DNA of 64,000 nucleotides from Mangrovimonas xylaniphaga (GTDB lineage: Bacteria > Bacteroidota > Bacteroidia > Flavobacteriales > Flavobacteriaceae), in assembly GCF_001280435.1 (NCBI RefSeq), contig NZ_LBIP01000018.1, positions 62,001 to 126,000 of the forward strand, read 5' to 3'. Positions 44,690 to 53,717 of this stretch are shown here, one piece after another; positions within the stretch are counted from its first letter, which is position 1; each line of letters opens with the position of its first letter. A program made the translations under genes and the position numbers. A model generated the notes under the pieces. That model ran no database searches. It was not told the DNA's origin and saw only the letters and a program-made list of their open reading frames with translations.

Positions 44690-46228
44690 ATGCTAAAAAA
44701 GGTCTATGGAAGTGCTGTGTTCGGCGTTGAGGCTACTACGGTTACCGTGGAAGTTAATGTGGACAACGGCATAGGGTATCACCTTGTGGGATTGCCTGAT
44801 AATGCGATTAAAGAAAGTAACTTCAGAATTGCAGCAGCGCTTCAGAATAACGGCTATAAAATTCCTGGGAAAAAGATCATCATTAACATGTCTCCTGCCG
44901 ATTTGCGAAAGGAAGGCTCTGCCTATGATTTGACTTTGGCTATTGGCATTTTGGCTGCTTCAAGTCAGATTAAAGCGGAAGCCTTGGAATCGTACTTGAT
45001 AATGGGAGAATTGTCTCTAGATGGCACGTTGCAGCCCATAAAGGGCGCATTGCCCATTGCGGTAAAAGCGAGGGAGGAAGGTTTTAAGGGTTTTATTTTG
45101 CCGAGTCAGAATGCTAAGGAAGCAGCCATTGTGAATGACTTGGAAGTGTTTGGAGTGGATAACATCACGCAGGTCATTAACTTTTTTGATAAGGAGGAAC
45201 CTTTAGAGCAAACGATCATTAATACGCGTGAAGAGTTTTTTAAAAACCTAGAGTTTCCCGAATTCGATTTTGCAGATGTCAAAGGGCAGGAAGGTATCAA
45301 GCGCTGTATGGAAATTGCTGCGGCTGGTGGGCATAATATTATTTTAATTGGGCCTCCCGGAGCAGGAAAGACCATGTTGGCAAAGCGTTTGCCTAGCATT
45401 TTACCACCCATGACTTTAAGTGAGGCCTTGGAAACCACAAAAATACACTCGGTAGTGGGGCGGGTGAAAGAACACACGGGATTGATGTCGCAACGGCCGT
45501 TTAGAAGCCCTCATCATACGATATCGAACGTTGCCTTAGTCGGCGGGGGAAGTTATCCGCAACCAGGTGAAATTTCTTTGTCGCATAACGGAGTATTATT
45601 CCTGGATGAGCTTCCCGAGTTTAAAAGAGAGGTATTGGAAGTGATGCGTCAACCTTTGGAAGATCGGGAAGTGACTATTTCCAGAGCAAAGTTTACTGTG
45701 ACCTATCCCAGCAGTTTTATGTTGGTGGCCAGTATGAATCCAAGTCCTAGTGGCTATTTTAATGATCCCAGTGCACCTGTGACCTCTTCTCCAGCAGAAA
45801 TGCAGCGGTATTTGAGTAAGATTTCTGGGCCATTGTTGGATAGAATCGATATCCATATTGAAGTGACACCAGTGCCTTTTGAAAAACTTTCCGATGATAG
45901 AAAAGGTGAGCCTTCTGTGGATATTAGAAAGCGCGTAACCGAGGCTAGAGAGATGCAATCGACACGCTTTAAGGAATATGATAATGTGCATTACAATGCG
46001 CAAATGAATACAAAGCAAATCAGAAACTATTGTGTATTGGATGAGGCTTCCAAGCAGTTGTTAAAAACGGCTATGGAACGCTTGAATCTGTCTGCAAGAG
46101 CCTATGACCGTATTTTGAAAGTGGCAAGAACAATCGCCGATTTGGAAGGCAGTGCTGAGGTTCGGGGAGCTCATATAAGTGAGGCTATTCAATATAGAAG
46201 TTTGGATAGGGAAGGTTGGTTGGGGTAA
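44690..46228 (+). CDS. yifB: YifB family Mg-chelatase-like AAA ATPase
   Basis: This 512-residue protein has an N-terminal Lon-like S5 fold domain (about 1-170, GVEATTVTVEVNVDNGIGYHLVGLPD), a ChlI-type AAA+ module with Walker A GPPGAGKT (221-228), Walker B LFLDELPEF, and a C-terminal chelatase-like helical domain. It is related to ComM, a helicase that aids branch migration during natural transformation in some bacteria. DUF2891 follows 30 bases later on the same strand. Confidence 0.95.
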   Translation: MLKKVYGSAVFGVEATTVTVEVNVDNGIGYHLVGLPDNAIKESNFRIAAALQNNGYKIPGKKIIINMSPADLRKEGSAYDLTLAIGILAASSQIKAEALESYLIMGELSLDGTLQPIKGALPIAVKAREEGFKGFILPSQNAKEAAIVNDLEVFGVDNITQVINFFDKEEPLEQTIINTREEFFKNLEFPEFDFADVKGQEGIKRCMEIAAAGGHNIILIGPPGAGKTMLAKRLPSILPPMTLSEALETTKIHSVVGRVKEHTGLMSQRPFRSPHHTISNVALVGGGSYPQPGEISLSHNGVLFLDELPEFKREVLEVMRQPLEDREVTISRAKFTVTYPSSFMLVASMNPSPSGYFNDPSAPVTSSPAEMQRYLSKISGPLLDRIDIHIEVTPVPFEKLSDDRKGEPSVDIRKRVTEAREMQSTRFKEYDNVHYNAQMNTKQIRNYCVLDEASKQLLKTAMERLNLSARAYDRILKVARTIADLEGSAEVRGAHISEAIQYRSLDREGWLG

Positions 46229-46258
46229 TTGTCCTAAATTTAAAATAAACAGTATTAA

Positions 46259-47374
46259 ATGAAACAATATTATGTTGTAATGGCGCTTGCTGTGGTGTTC
46301 TCCTGCAAGAATCCGTCAAGTGAAAATAAGCAAGTAGCTAAAGAAATAACCCGAGAAAAAACAGAAAAAGCACCTGTGCTAAATCTTGAAGAAGCCAAAA
46401 GGCTATCCCAATTGCCCTTACATTGTACGGACACCGAATATCCCAATAAGTTAAATCAGGTGATTGGCGGTGATGAAGACCTGCAATCCCCAAAGACATT
46501 GCATCCCGCATTTTATGGCTGTTTCGATTGGCATTCGGCGGTACATGGGCATTGGAGTTTGGTAAGTTTGTTGAAGAAGTTTCCTGAGTTGGAAGGTGCT
46601 TCGGAGATAAAAGGAAGGCTACTGGAGCATATTTCTAAAGAGAACATTGCCCAAGAAGTCGCTTATTTTTATGGAGAACATAACAAAACTTATGAGCGAA
46701 CTTATGGTTGGGCCTGGTTACTGAAATTAGCCGAGGAGCTTCACACTTGGAATGATCCAGTTGCGAGAGAACTGGAAAGTAATCTGCAGCCATTGACAGA
46801 TTTGATCGTGACGAAATATTTGGAGTTTCTTCCTAAATTGAACTATCCCATTAGGGTAGGAGAGCACCCAAACACTGCCTTTGGCTTATCCTTTGCCTAT
46901 GATTATGCTTTAAGTGTGGGGCATATAGCTTTGAAAGAGTTGATTGAGCAACGAGCTAAGGATTTCTATATGAACGATCAAGGATGTCCCTTATCATGGG
47001 AGCCTGGAGGTTTTGATTTCTTGTCCCCTTGTTTGGAAGAGGCGGCTTTGATGAAGCGAATTTTGCCAAAAGAAACCTTTAAACCATGGTTGTCTGACTT
47101 TTTACCGCAACTAGTAGCGTCTAATTTTGCTTTGGATGTCGGTAAGGTTTCCGATCGATCAGATGGGAAATTAGTGCACTTGGATGGAGTGAATTTTTCA
47201 AGAGCTTGGAGTTTGATGAAAATCTCCGAAGGCATTCCTGAATATCAACATTTACAGAACATCGCCTATAAAAATATTAATCACTCGCTGCCGTCTATTG
47301 TTGGGGATGGTTATGAAGGTGGGCACTGGTTGGGAAGTTTTGCCATTTATGCATTGAATTCTATTCATGAGTAG
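46259..47374 (+). CDS. DUF2891 family lipoprotein
   Basis: This 371-residue protein has a lipoprotein signal (VVFSCKNP, Cys16). The rest is an alpha/alpha-barrel-like DUF2891 domain: HCTDTEYPNKLNQVI, LHPAFYGCFDWHSAVHGHWSL, RTYGWAWLLKLAEEL, GEHPNTAFGLSFAYDYA and GDGYEGGHWLGSFAIYA. The conserved Trp/His residues suggest a sugar- or peptide-active fold, but no activity is established. It overlaps the transporter gene by 8 bases and so belongs to the 5-oxoprolinase operon. A surface or periplasmic partner of uptake is a reasonable inference. Confidence 0.88.
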   Translation: MKQYYVVMALAVVFSCKNPSSENKQVAKEITREKTEKAPVLNLEEAKRLSQLPLHCTDTEYPNKLNQVIGGDEDLQSPKTLHPAFYGCFDWHSAVHGHWSLVSLLKKFPELEGASEIKGRLLEHISKENIAQEVAYFYGEHNKTYERTYGWAWLLKLAEELHTWNDPVARELESNLQPLTDLIVTKYLEFLPKLNYPIRVGEHPNTAFGLSFAYDYALSVGHIALKELIEQRAKDFYMNDQGCPLSWEPGGFDFLSPCLEEAALMKRILPKETFKPWLSDFLPQLVASNFALDVGKVSDRSDGKLVHLDGVNFSRAWSLMKISEGIPEYQHLQNIAYKNINHSLPSIVGDGYEGGHWLGSFAIYALNSIHE

Positions 47375-48590
47375 ATGGCTTAAGAACATTGGCCCAGGGC
47401 CTTTGGTAGCAGCTGCCTTTATTGGGCCTGGAACAGTAACCGTATGTACCATTGCGGGTGTGCAGTTTGGTTTGGATTTGTTGTGGGCTATGGTTTTTTC
47501 TATTGTGGCTACCATAGTATTGCAGGAAATGGCAGCTCGTTTGGGTATTGTGACGCAAAAGGGATTGGCAGATGTGTTGCAGAGTGAGGTAAAGAACAAA
47601 TTGGCTAAACGATTTTTAGTGCTTTTGGTGTTATCCGCGATTGTTGTAGGCAATACGGCTTATGAAGCCGGAAATATCAGTGGTGCTGTGTTGGGATTGG
47701 AGGCTGTGTTTGGAAAAATGAATCTTCAGTTTTTAGGGTTTTCTTTTAATCTCCATGTAATCCTCGTTGGAATTTTAGCCTTTTTGTTGTTGTTTCAGGG
47801 AAGTTATAAGTTGTTGGAGAAAGTTCTTTTGGCAATGGTCATTCTTATGAGTGTGTCGTTTTTGGTTGTTGCTGTGGTAACTCGTCCCAATATAGTGGAC
47901 ATCATAAAAGGGATTATCATGCTTAAGAGTCCTGAAGGAGGTTTGATGACCATTGTGGGGCTTATAGGGACCACTGTGGTGCCTTATAATTTGTTTTTGC
48001 ATGCCTCTTTGGCAAAAGAGAAATGGAAAGGCACAGAGGGCTTAAAATTCGCGAGAACGGATACGGGTATTGCTGTGGTGTTAGGAGGAATGGTTTCTAT
48101 GTGTGTAATTATTGCAGCGTCGGCCCTAAACGGCTTGGAGGTGACTAATGCAAGCGATTTAGGAAAAAGCTTGGAGCCCTTGTTTGGGTTCTTTTCAAAA
48201 TATGTCATTTCCATAGGCCTATTTGCGGCAGGAATCACCAGTGCTATTACGGCGCCTTTGGCAGCAGCTTATGTGGCCTGTGGGTGTTTTGGGTGGCCTT
48301 CCAATTTAAAATCGACTCGATTTAAAGTAGTTTGGAGTGTTGTTTTGTTAGTTGGAGTTTTAGTTTCGATGGGAGGTTTTAATTTGATAGAAATCATTCG
48401 TTTTGCTCAATTTTCAAACGGATTGTTGTTGCCGTTAATCGCGGGGTTTTTACTATGGGCTATGAATAGAGCGTCTTTGTTGGGGACTTACAAGAATTCC
48501 ATGTTTCAAAATAGTTTGGGAATGATTATCTTAGTTGTGACCATTCTTTTAGGATTGAAAAGTATATTGAAAGTTTTACAAGTGATATAA
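47367..48590 (+). CDS. Nramp-family transporter lacking metal-binding residues
   Basis: This 407-residue membrane protein has about 11 helices of the Nramp (LeuT-fold) type. The metal site of Nramp proteins is DPGN in helix 1 and MPH in helix 6. Here helix 1 reads FIGPGTV (Gly20, Thr23) and helix 6 reads TTVVPYNLFLH (Val205, Tyr207), so the Asp, Asn, Met and His are all lost. Metal transport is therefore unlikely. It overlaps DUF2891 by 8 bases and pxpA by 1 base. The place in a 5-oxoprolinase operon suggests 5-oxoproline or a related organic acid as the cargo. Confidence 0.88.
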   Translation: MSRWLKNIGPGPLVAAAFIGPGTVTVCTIAGVQFGLDLLWAMVFSIVATIVLQEMAARLGIVTQKGLADVLQSEVKNKLAKRFLVLLVLSAIVVGNTAYEAGNISGAVLGLEAVFGKMNLQFLGFSFNLHVILVGILAFLLLFQGSYKLLEKVLLAMVILMSVSFLVVAVVTRPNIVDIIKGIIMLKSPEGGLMTIVGLIGTTVVPYNLFLHASLAKEKWKGTEGLKFARTDTGIAVVLGGMVSMCVIIAASALNGLEVTNASDLGKSLEPLFGFFSKYVISIGLFAAGITSAITAPLAAAYVACGCFGWPSNLKSTRFKVVWSVVLLVGVLVSMGGFNLIEIIRFAQFSNGLLLPLIAGFLLWAMNRASLLGTYKNSMFQNSLGMIILVVTILLGLKSILKVLQVI

Positions 48591-49330
48591 TGAGTCGTTT
48601 TGTTGTAGATATTAATGCGGATGTAGGTGAAGGGTTGGGCAACGAAGCGCAGTTGATGCCTTATATTTCGTCATGTAACATTGCTTGTGGTGGGCATGCC
48701 GGAGATGAGGAGAGTATGCGGGTTGTGGTGAAGTTGGCCAAATTGTATAAAGTGAAGGTTGGGGCACATCCTTCGTATCCCGACAAAGAAAATTTTGGAC
48801 GAGAATCCATAAAGATATCCTGCGCAGATTTATATACATCCCTTAAAAAGCAGGTGAGGAGCTTGACGAAAATTCTCTATCAAGAAAATGTCCCTTTGCA
48901 CCATATCAAACCTCATGGTGCTTTGTACAATAAGGCGGCTGTAGATGTAAAGACCGCTCAGGTAATAATAGAGGTAATCAAAAGCATTGCGATGCCCGTG
49001 GCTTTATACGTACCCTATAAATCTGTAATTGCAGATTTGGCCTCAAAGGAAAATATTAAGGTGACTTATGAGGCTTTTGCCGATAGGAATTACCATGATG
49101 ATTTGACCTTGGTGTCCAGAAAGGAATCTGAGGCTATTATTGAAACTACAGAAGCTGTTTTTGATCATGTCTACAACATGATTTTAACGCAAAAAGTAAG
49201 GACTGTTTGTGGTTCTGAAATGGATTTAAAAGCCGATACTTTTTGTGTTCACGGCGACCATCCAAAAGCAGTACAAATACTTCAAGAATTGACTGCCAAA
49301 TTAAAGGTGAATAATGTGAAAATTTTATGA
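48590..49330 (+). CDS. pxpA: 5-oxoprolinase subunit A (LamB/YcsF family)
   Basis: PxpA is one of three subunits of the ATP-dependent prokaryotic 5-oxoprolinase that turns 5-oxoproline (pyroglutamate) into glutamate. The 246-residue protein starts with the typical VDINADVGEG, then SCNIACGGHAGDEESM, VGAHPSYPDKENFGRE, HHIKPHGALYN, and ends with TFCVHGDHPKAVQ. Length and motifs match. It overlaps the transporter stop codon by 1 base and precedes pxpB by 4 bases. Confidence 0.96.
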   Translation: MSRFVVDINADVGEGLGNEAQLMPYISSCNIACGGHAGDEESMRVVVKLAKLYKVKVGAHPSYPDKENFGRESIKISCADLYTSLKKQVRSLTKILYQENVPLHHIKPHGALYNKAAVDVKTAQVIIEVIKSIAMPVALYVPYKSVIADLASKENIKVTYEAFADRNYHDDLTLVSRKESEAIIETTEAVFDHVYNMILTQKVRTVCGSEMDLKADTFCVHGDHPKAVQILQELTAKLKVNNVKIL

Positions 49331-49334
49331 TGTT

Positions 49335-50066
49335 ATGAAGGGTTTTCAGTTGAAGTTTTTACCTTTCAATGAACGTTCTATTTTAGTGGAATTGCCTTCT
49401 CGTATTGAAGAAGATGTATTAAAAGATGTACTTTTATTTAAAAATAAGATTCGGAAAAATCTTTCTAAAGTTATTGTTGAGGTTATTCAATCATATAATT
49501 CATTATTAGTTGTTTATAGTTTAACTATTGATGATTTCAATAGTGAAATTTTGAATTTGAAATCACTATATGAATCGCAAGTTGATGATGTAAATTTGGA
49601 ATCTTTGGTTTGGGAAATTCCAGTCTGCTATGATACTAAATTTGGTTTAGATTTGAATGAAATTTCAGAAGAAAAAAAGTTAACAATACAAGAGGTAATC
49701 CAACTGCATTCCCAACCATTTTACATGGTTTATTTTATCGGGTTTTTACCCGGATTTTTATACTTAGGAGGATTGGATCATCAACTTCAATTTCCACGAA
49801 AATCCAAGCCAAGAATGAAGGTTGAAAAAGGGGCGGTGGCCATTGGTGGCCATCAAACCGGAATTTACCCAAATGAAAGTCCGGGAGGGTGGAATATTAT
49901 TGGAAATTCTCCCTTAGAATTTTTTAATCCGCAACAATCGCCTCCCTGTTTTGTAAAAGCGGGAGATCAAGTTCAGTTTGTTCCAATAGATATACTGGAG
50001 TATGAAAAGATAAAAAGAGATGTGGGTTTTGGAGTGTATCAACCTAAATTTAGAAAGCGGTTATGA
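49335..50066 (+). CDS. pxpB: 5-oxoprolinase subunit B (KipI-like)
   Basis: PxpB (KipI/allophanate-hydrolase subunit 1 type) supplies part of the ATP-dependent 5-oxoprolinase. The 243-residue protein ends in the conserved segments GFLPGFLYLGGL, FPRKSKPRMKVEKGAVAIGGHQTGIY and SPGGWNIIGNSPLEFF, which hold the His and Gly residues of the active site. The N-terminal third is more AT-rich and less conserved than its neighbours. It overlaps pxpC by 4 bases. Confidence 0.95.
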   Translation: MKGFQLKFLPFNERSILVELPSRIEEDVLKDVLLFKNKIRKNLSKVIVEVIQSYNSLLVVYSLTIDDFNSEILNLKSLYESQVDDVNLESLVWEIPVCYDTKFGLDLNEISEEKKLTIQEVIQLHSQPFYMVYFIGFLPGFLYLGGLDHQLQFPRKSKPRMKVEKGAVAIGGHQTGIYPNESPGGWNIIGNSPLEFFNPQQSPPCFVKAGDQVQFVPIDILEYEKIKRDVGFGVYQPKFRKRL

Positions 50067-50917
50067 TTAGGGTTCTAAAGGCAGGATTGTATACTTCTGT
50101 TCAAGATTTGGGAAGGTTTGGACACGGTAGTTTTGGAGTGCCTGTTTCTGGAGTTATGGATGTGCAATCTGCAAAGTTTGCGAATGCGCTTTTAGGGAAT
50201 CCGGAACATGTGGCTGTTTTGGAGATTACCATGGTAGGTCCTGAGCTGGAATTTACTGAGGTGACGAGTATTTGTATGGTTGGTGCGGAAATGAGTCCGG
50301 CAATTAATGGAAAGCCTATTAAAAACAATATGGCTATTAACGTTTTTCAAGGAGATAGATTGACTTTTGGAAGATTGCAAAAGGGGATGAGGTGTTATTT
50401 GGCTGTTTTGGGTGGTGTTCAAACAGAATCCGTATTGGGAAGTCGAAGTATGTATTGGCCGGTGACGCTACAAAGTAAGGTTTTAAAGGGAGATGAGTTG
50501 AAGCTTATGGAAATGAAGAAACATATCTTGGAAAGACATGCAGTTGTTAGGTTTGGTGACTCCTATGTTGTTTCGGAGACCTTGGAGGTTTTTGAAGGGC
50601 CAGAGTTCAATGAGCTCTCCAAAGAGCAACAATTCATCTTGTTTTCAAAATCATTTACAATTTCGAACCATAACAGCCGTATGGCTTATCAGTTGAATGA
50701 AACCCTTCAAAATAGTTTAAACGCCATTATAACCGCTCCTGTGCTCCCTGGAACGGTGCAATTGACACCTTCTGGACAATTGATCGTGTTGATGCGGGAT
50801 TGTCAAACCACTGGAGGGTATCCAAGGGTGTTGCAGCTTACGGATGCTTCTATCAATTTATTGGCTCAGAAAGGAGTTGGGCAAAAGTTGAGATTTGTAA
50901 GGAAACCCTATGTGTAA
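50063..50917 (+). CDS. pxpC: 5-oxoprolinase subunit C (KipA/biotin-dependent carboxyltransferase family)
   Basis: PxpC is the third subunit. The 284-residue protein has the family features: LYTSVQDLGRFGHGSFGVPVSGVMD, NALLGNPEHVAVLEIT, KPIKNNMAINVFQGDRL, YLAVLGG and the C-terminal TVQLTPSGQLIVLMRDCQTTGGYPRVLQ. Some family annotations mention biotin, but the Pxp subunits do not need it. It ends the operon; the next gene starts 73 bases downstream. Confidence 0.95.
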   Translation: MIRVLKAGLYTSVQDLGRFGHGSFGVPVSGVMDVQSAKFANALLGNPEHVAVLEITMVGPELEFTEVTSICMVGAEMSPAINGKPIKNNMAINVFQGDRLTFGRLQKGMRCYLAVLGGVQTESVLGSRSMYWPVTLQSKVLKGDELKLMEMKKHILERHAVVRFGDSYVVSETLEVFEGPEFNELSKEQQFILFSKSFTISNHNSRMAYQLNETLQNSLNAIITAPVLPGTVQLTPSGQLIVLMRDCQTTGGYPRVLQLTDASINLLAQKGVGQKLRFVRKPYV

Positions 50918-50990
50918 GAAAATTATTATATAAGCTAAGGTTGTTGTGCAGATTTTCAATATATTGGCATGAACAATTAACCATATAATT

Positions 50991-51521
50991 ATGAAAAAAA
51001 TTCTTTTATTAGTAGTAGGGTTTGTTTTGGGAGCCCTCGCAACGTATTTGTATTGTTGCAAATCGGAAGTAGGGACAGCGGAACCTGTCATTGAAAAAAT
51101 TGCTGCGCCTAAGGGAGTTATCACTCCAAGCCAAGCAAAGGTTTTGGATAGAGCTTTTGATTTGAGGCACAAATTAATTAATGATTCCTTAGTTAAGCAG
51201 GGAGATAATCGTTCTTCTTGGTATTCTTTATCTGGCTTAAGGGATTATTTGGACTACGCTGAGCATCAGGCTGCTGGATTGGGATATTCTATGAATGGTA
51301 TTAGGATTTATCTTGGTGCAGAACCGGATTCAAATGGAGAGGCTGGATTGACCACTATGTTTTTAATTCCTACAGGAATTCGGGGGACGGCAAGCTTGGA
51401 AACCTCGGAAGCAAGTATGTTCTCTTTTAATTTTGTGGAGACTACATCCGATATTGAAGATGCCGACGGGTTTGATGGAGCTAAACCAGGTGACCCCCCT
51501 ACAGCTAATTATCCACAGTAA
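50991..51521 (+). CDS. Hypothetical membrane-anchored protein
   Basis: This 176-residue protein has one N-terminal hydrophobic segment (about 4-22, LLLVVGFVLGALATYLYCC) and a soluble, presumably periplasmic domain of about 140 residues. I do not recognise the family. The domain starts helical (SQAKVLDRAFDLRHKLINDSL), contains a Tyr- and Gly-rich middle (SGLRDYLDYAEHQAAGLGYSMNGIRIYLG) and an acidic tail. It lies 9 bases before a multi-helix protein gene and is the first of a three-gene sensor module. Confidence 0.72.
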   Translation: MKKILLLVVGFVLGALATYLYCCKSEVGTAEPVIEKIAAPKGVITPSQAKVLDRAFDLRHKLINDSLVKQGDNRSSWYSLSGLRDYLDYAEHQAAGLGYSMNGIRIYLGAEPDSNGEAGLTTMFLIPTGIRGTASLETSEASMFSFNFVETTSDIEDADGFDGAKPGDPPTANYPQ

Positions 51522-51530
51522 AATTTTCGT

Positions 51531-52220
51531 ATGAAGGTGTTTATTTTCGATAATTATTCTTTAATGTCGGATATATTAATATCCCTTGCAGCTTTTATAG
51601 CGGTAATGTGTTATGGAAAATATAAAGAGACGCCTGTGCGATATTTTATCTTCTATTTGGTATTTATTGTCTTTGTTGAATTGGTGGCTAATTATCCAAA
51701 GTTTCTAATCTTTTACATAAAGGGAACACTTTTTGAGAGAAATTTTTGGTGGTATACTCTTTGTTGGAATATGGGCAGTGCTCTGTTCTTTTCATTTTAT
51801 TTCAGAAAGACAATGCAATCGAGTAAACTTAAAATAATCTTAAAGGCAAGTACTATAGCGTATATTGTGTTTGCCTTTATTTCAATTATGTTAGATTACA
51901 AAACTTTTTTTACGGCCTTTATGCCTGGGATTAACATAGGGGGCATGTTGTTAATTTTAATGAGTATCTCCATATATTTTATAGAAGTGCTCGAATCGGA
52001 TAAAATCTTAACCTTTTATAAGTCAATTAATTTTTATATTAGTTCTGTGCTTCTCATTTATTTCTTTGCTACCATTCCTCTTATTTTTTTTAATAGGTAC
52101 AGTAATTTGGCTGATATGGACTATCTAGTCTTGAAATGGTCGGTTTTGTTCTGTGCCAATTTTATGATGTACGTTACTTTTAGTTTAGCCTTGTTATGTT
52201 GCAAACCGCAGAATCAATAA
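51531..52220 (+). CDS. Hypothetical multi-helix membrane protein of a sensor module
   Basis: This 229-residue protein has about seven membrane helices with short loops, rich in Phe and aromatic residues. The layout resembles the separate seven-helix sensor halves that precede histidine kinases in Bacteroidota. No soluble domain is present. Its last 25 bases overlap the kinase gene, so the two are translated together and probably interact. Ligand unknown. Confidence 0.75.
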   Translation: MKVFIFDNYSLMSDILISLAAFIAVMCYGKYKETPVRYFIFYLVFIVFVELVANYPKFLIFYIKGTLFERNFWWYTLCWNMGSALFFSFYFRKTMQSSKLKIILKASTIAYIVFAFISIMLDYKTFFTAFMPGINIGGMLLILMSISIYFIEVLESDKILTFYKSINFYISSVLLIYFFATIPLIFFNRYSNLADMDYLVLKWSVLFCANFMMYVTFSLALLCCKPQNQ

Positions 52221-52999
52221 TTAGTACGGAAGCCGAACGTTATCTCTTGGTATATATGATTGCCGTACTGGTAGTTATTTCTTCATTAATTATTGTGTTT
52301 TTTATAGTGTTTCAAAAGCGCAAGAACAAGCTTGTTATGGATAGAATTAGACAGCAGCAGGCTTTTGAAAGAGGACTTCGAAATGCTCAAATGGAAATTC
52401 AAGAAGAAACTATGAAGCAAGTTGGAAGGGAATTACATGATAATGTGGCCCAATTACTGACCTATGCCAGTATGCAATTGAAAATACTGTCTTCAAAGGT
52501 TACAGAAGAGAATCGTGAAAAGGTTCAGGCCACCTCGGACATTGTGAAGGAAAGTCTGGACGAGTTACGGGGACTTTCCAAGTCGCTCAACAATGAAGTG
52601 GTGTTAAATTTGGGATTGGAAACAAGTCTAGCCAATGAAATGAACCGATTAAAGCGCCTGAAGTTTCAAATAGTAACATTTGAGGCTCAGGGCGAAAGAA
52701 GGCAGTTGAACAATAAGCAGCATGAAATCATTCTTTTTAGAATTCTGCAGGAATTCTTCTCCAACTCCGTGAAATATTCCAAAGCTAAAACATTGGCTGT
52801 AACGCTTAATTATACACTCGAAGAACTTGTAATTGTAGCATTGGATGACGGAAAAGGATTTGATGGGGAAACTATTACAAAAGGTTCAGGGTTGATCAAT
52901 ATGAAAAGTAGGGCTGCTTTAGTTGATACTTCTTTTTTGCTAGAATCTAAGCCTGGTGAAGGCACTAGACTGACTCTTAAATACCCTTTTCAATTTTAA
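52196..52999 (+). CDS. Sensor histidine kinase, HisKA_3 type
   Basis: This 267-residue kinase has one N-terminal membrane helix (about 17-40), a coiled linker, the HisKA_3 dimerisation and phosphoacceptor motif with His81 (GRELHDNVAQLL), and a HATPase domain (about 165-267) with ALDDGKGFD and GSGLINMKSRA. HisKA_3 kinases normally pair with NarL/LuxR-type response regulators, but none is present in cis. It overlaps the seven-helix gene by 25 bases and is convergent with rluA (4-base overlap). Confidence 0.9.
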   Translation: MLQTAESIISTEAERYLLVYMIAVLVVISSLIIVFFIVFQKRKNKLVMDRIRQQQAFERGLRNAQMEIQEETMKQVGRELHDNVAQLLTYASMQLKILSSKVTEENREKVQATSDIVKESLDELRGLSKSLNNEVVLNLGLETSLANEMNRLKRLKFQIVTFEAQGERRQLNNKQHEIILFRILQEFFSNSVKYSKAKTLAVTLNYTLEELVIVALDDGKGFDGETITKGSGLINMKSRAALVDTSFLLESKPGEGTRLTLKYPFQF

Positions 53000-53691
53000 C
53001 AGGCCTCCCAAAGTGGATCATTGGGCAAAGGAGCAGTAATGCATATAGCTTCTTTTGAAACCGGATGCGTAAATTCCAATTTCCGGGCATGTAAATGAAT
53101 GCTGCCATCGGGGTTGCTTCGGTCAAAACCATATTTTAAATCCCCTTTGATTGGGCTTCCAATACTAGATAATTGAGATCTAATTTGATGGTGGCGGCCG
53201 GTTTCCAATTCAATTTCCAACAAAAAATAATTGTTCAATTGCTTGAGAAGGCTGTAGTGCAATACGGCTCTTTTGCTACCGTTGGTTTCCTTGTGGAATA
53301 CGGAAGATTTATTATTCTTTGGATTCTTTTTTAACCAATGGATAAGGGTGTCTTCTGTTTTTGGAGGTTGGTTTTTAACCAAGGCCCAGTAGGTTTTGGA
53401 GGCACTTTTTTCTGAAAACAATTTGTTGAGTCTTGGAAGTGCCTTGCTGGTTTTTGCGAACAGCACAATGCCTGTAGTGGGTCTGTCTAAACGATGTACT
53501 ACGCCAAGGTATACGTTTCCGGGTTTGTTGTATTTGTCTTTTAAATACGCCTTAACGATATCGCTAAGTGGCGAATCCCCAGTTTTGTCGCCTTGTACCA
53601 AATCGCCAGCACGTTTGTTAACCACAATAATGTGATTGTCCTCATATAAAACCTGAAGATTTTCTGGTGTGGATATGGTTTTTTTGCCCAC
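52996..53691 (-). CDS. RluA-family pseudouridine synthase
   Basis: This 231-residue protein isomerises uridine to pseudouridine in rRNA or tRNA. The catalytic Asp is in HRLDRPTTGIVLFAK. Other features are the N-terminal VVNKRAGDLVQGD, the L-E-L-x-T-G-R-x-H-Q-R core (LELETGRHHQIRSQL) and the C-terminal HARKLEFTHP. No S4 domain is seen, so it is the short (RluA/RluE-like) form. The target site cannot be told. It follows panB by 26 bases on the same strand. Confidence 0.92.
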   Translation of the reverse strand: MGKKTISTPENLQVLYEDNHIIVVNKRAGDLVQGDKTGDSPLSDIVKAYLKDKYNKPGNVYLGVVHRLDRPTTGIVLFAKTSKALPRLNKLFSEKSASKTYWALVKNQPPKTEDTLIHWLKKNPKNNKSSVFHKETNGSKRAVLHYSLLKQLNNYFLLEIELETGRHHQIRSQLSSIGSPIKGDLKYGFDRSNPDGSIHLHARKLEFTHPVSKEAICITAPLPNDPLWEAC

Positions 53692-53717
53692 TGTACTGAT
53701 ATTGGGAAATTAGAACC

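Noticed and set aside
47367-48590. Manganese/iron transporter MntH
   Set aside because: The fold matches, but the metal-binding DPGN and MPH motifs are not present.
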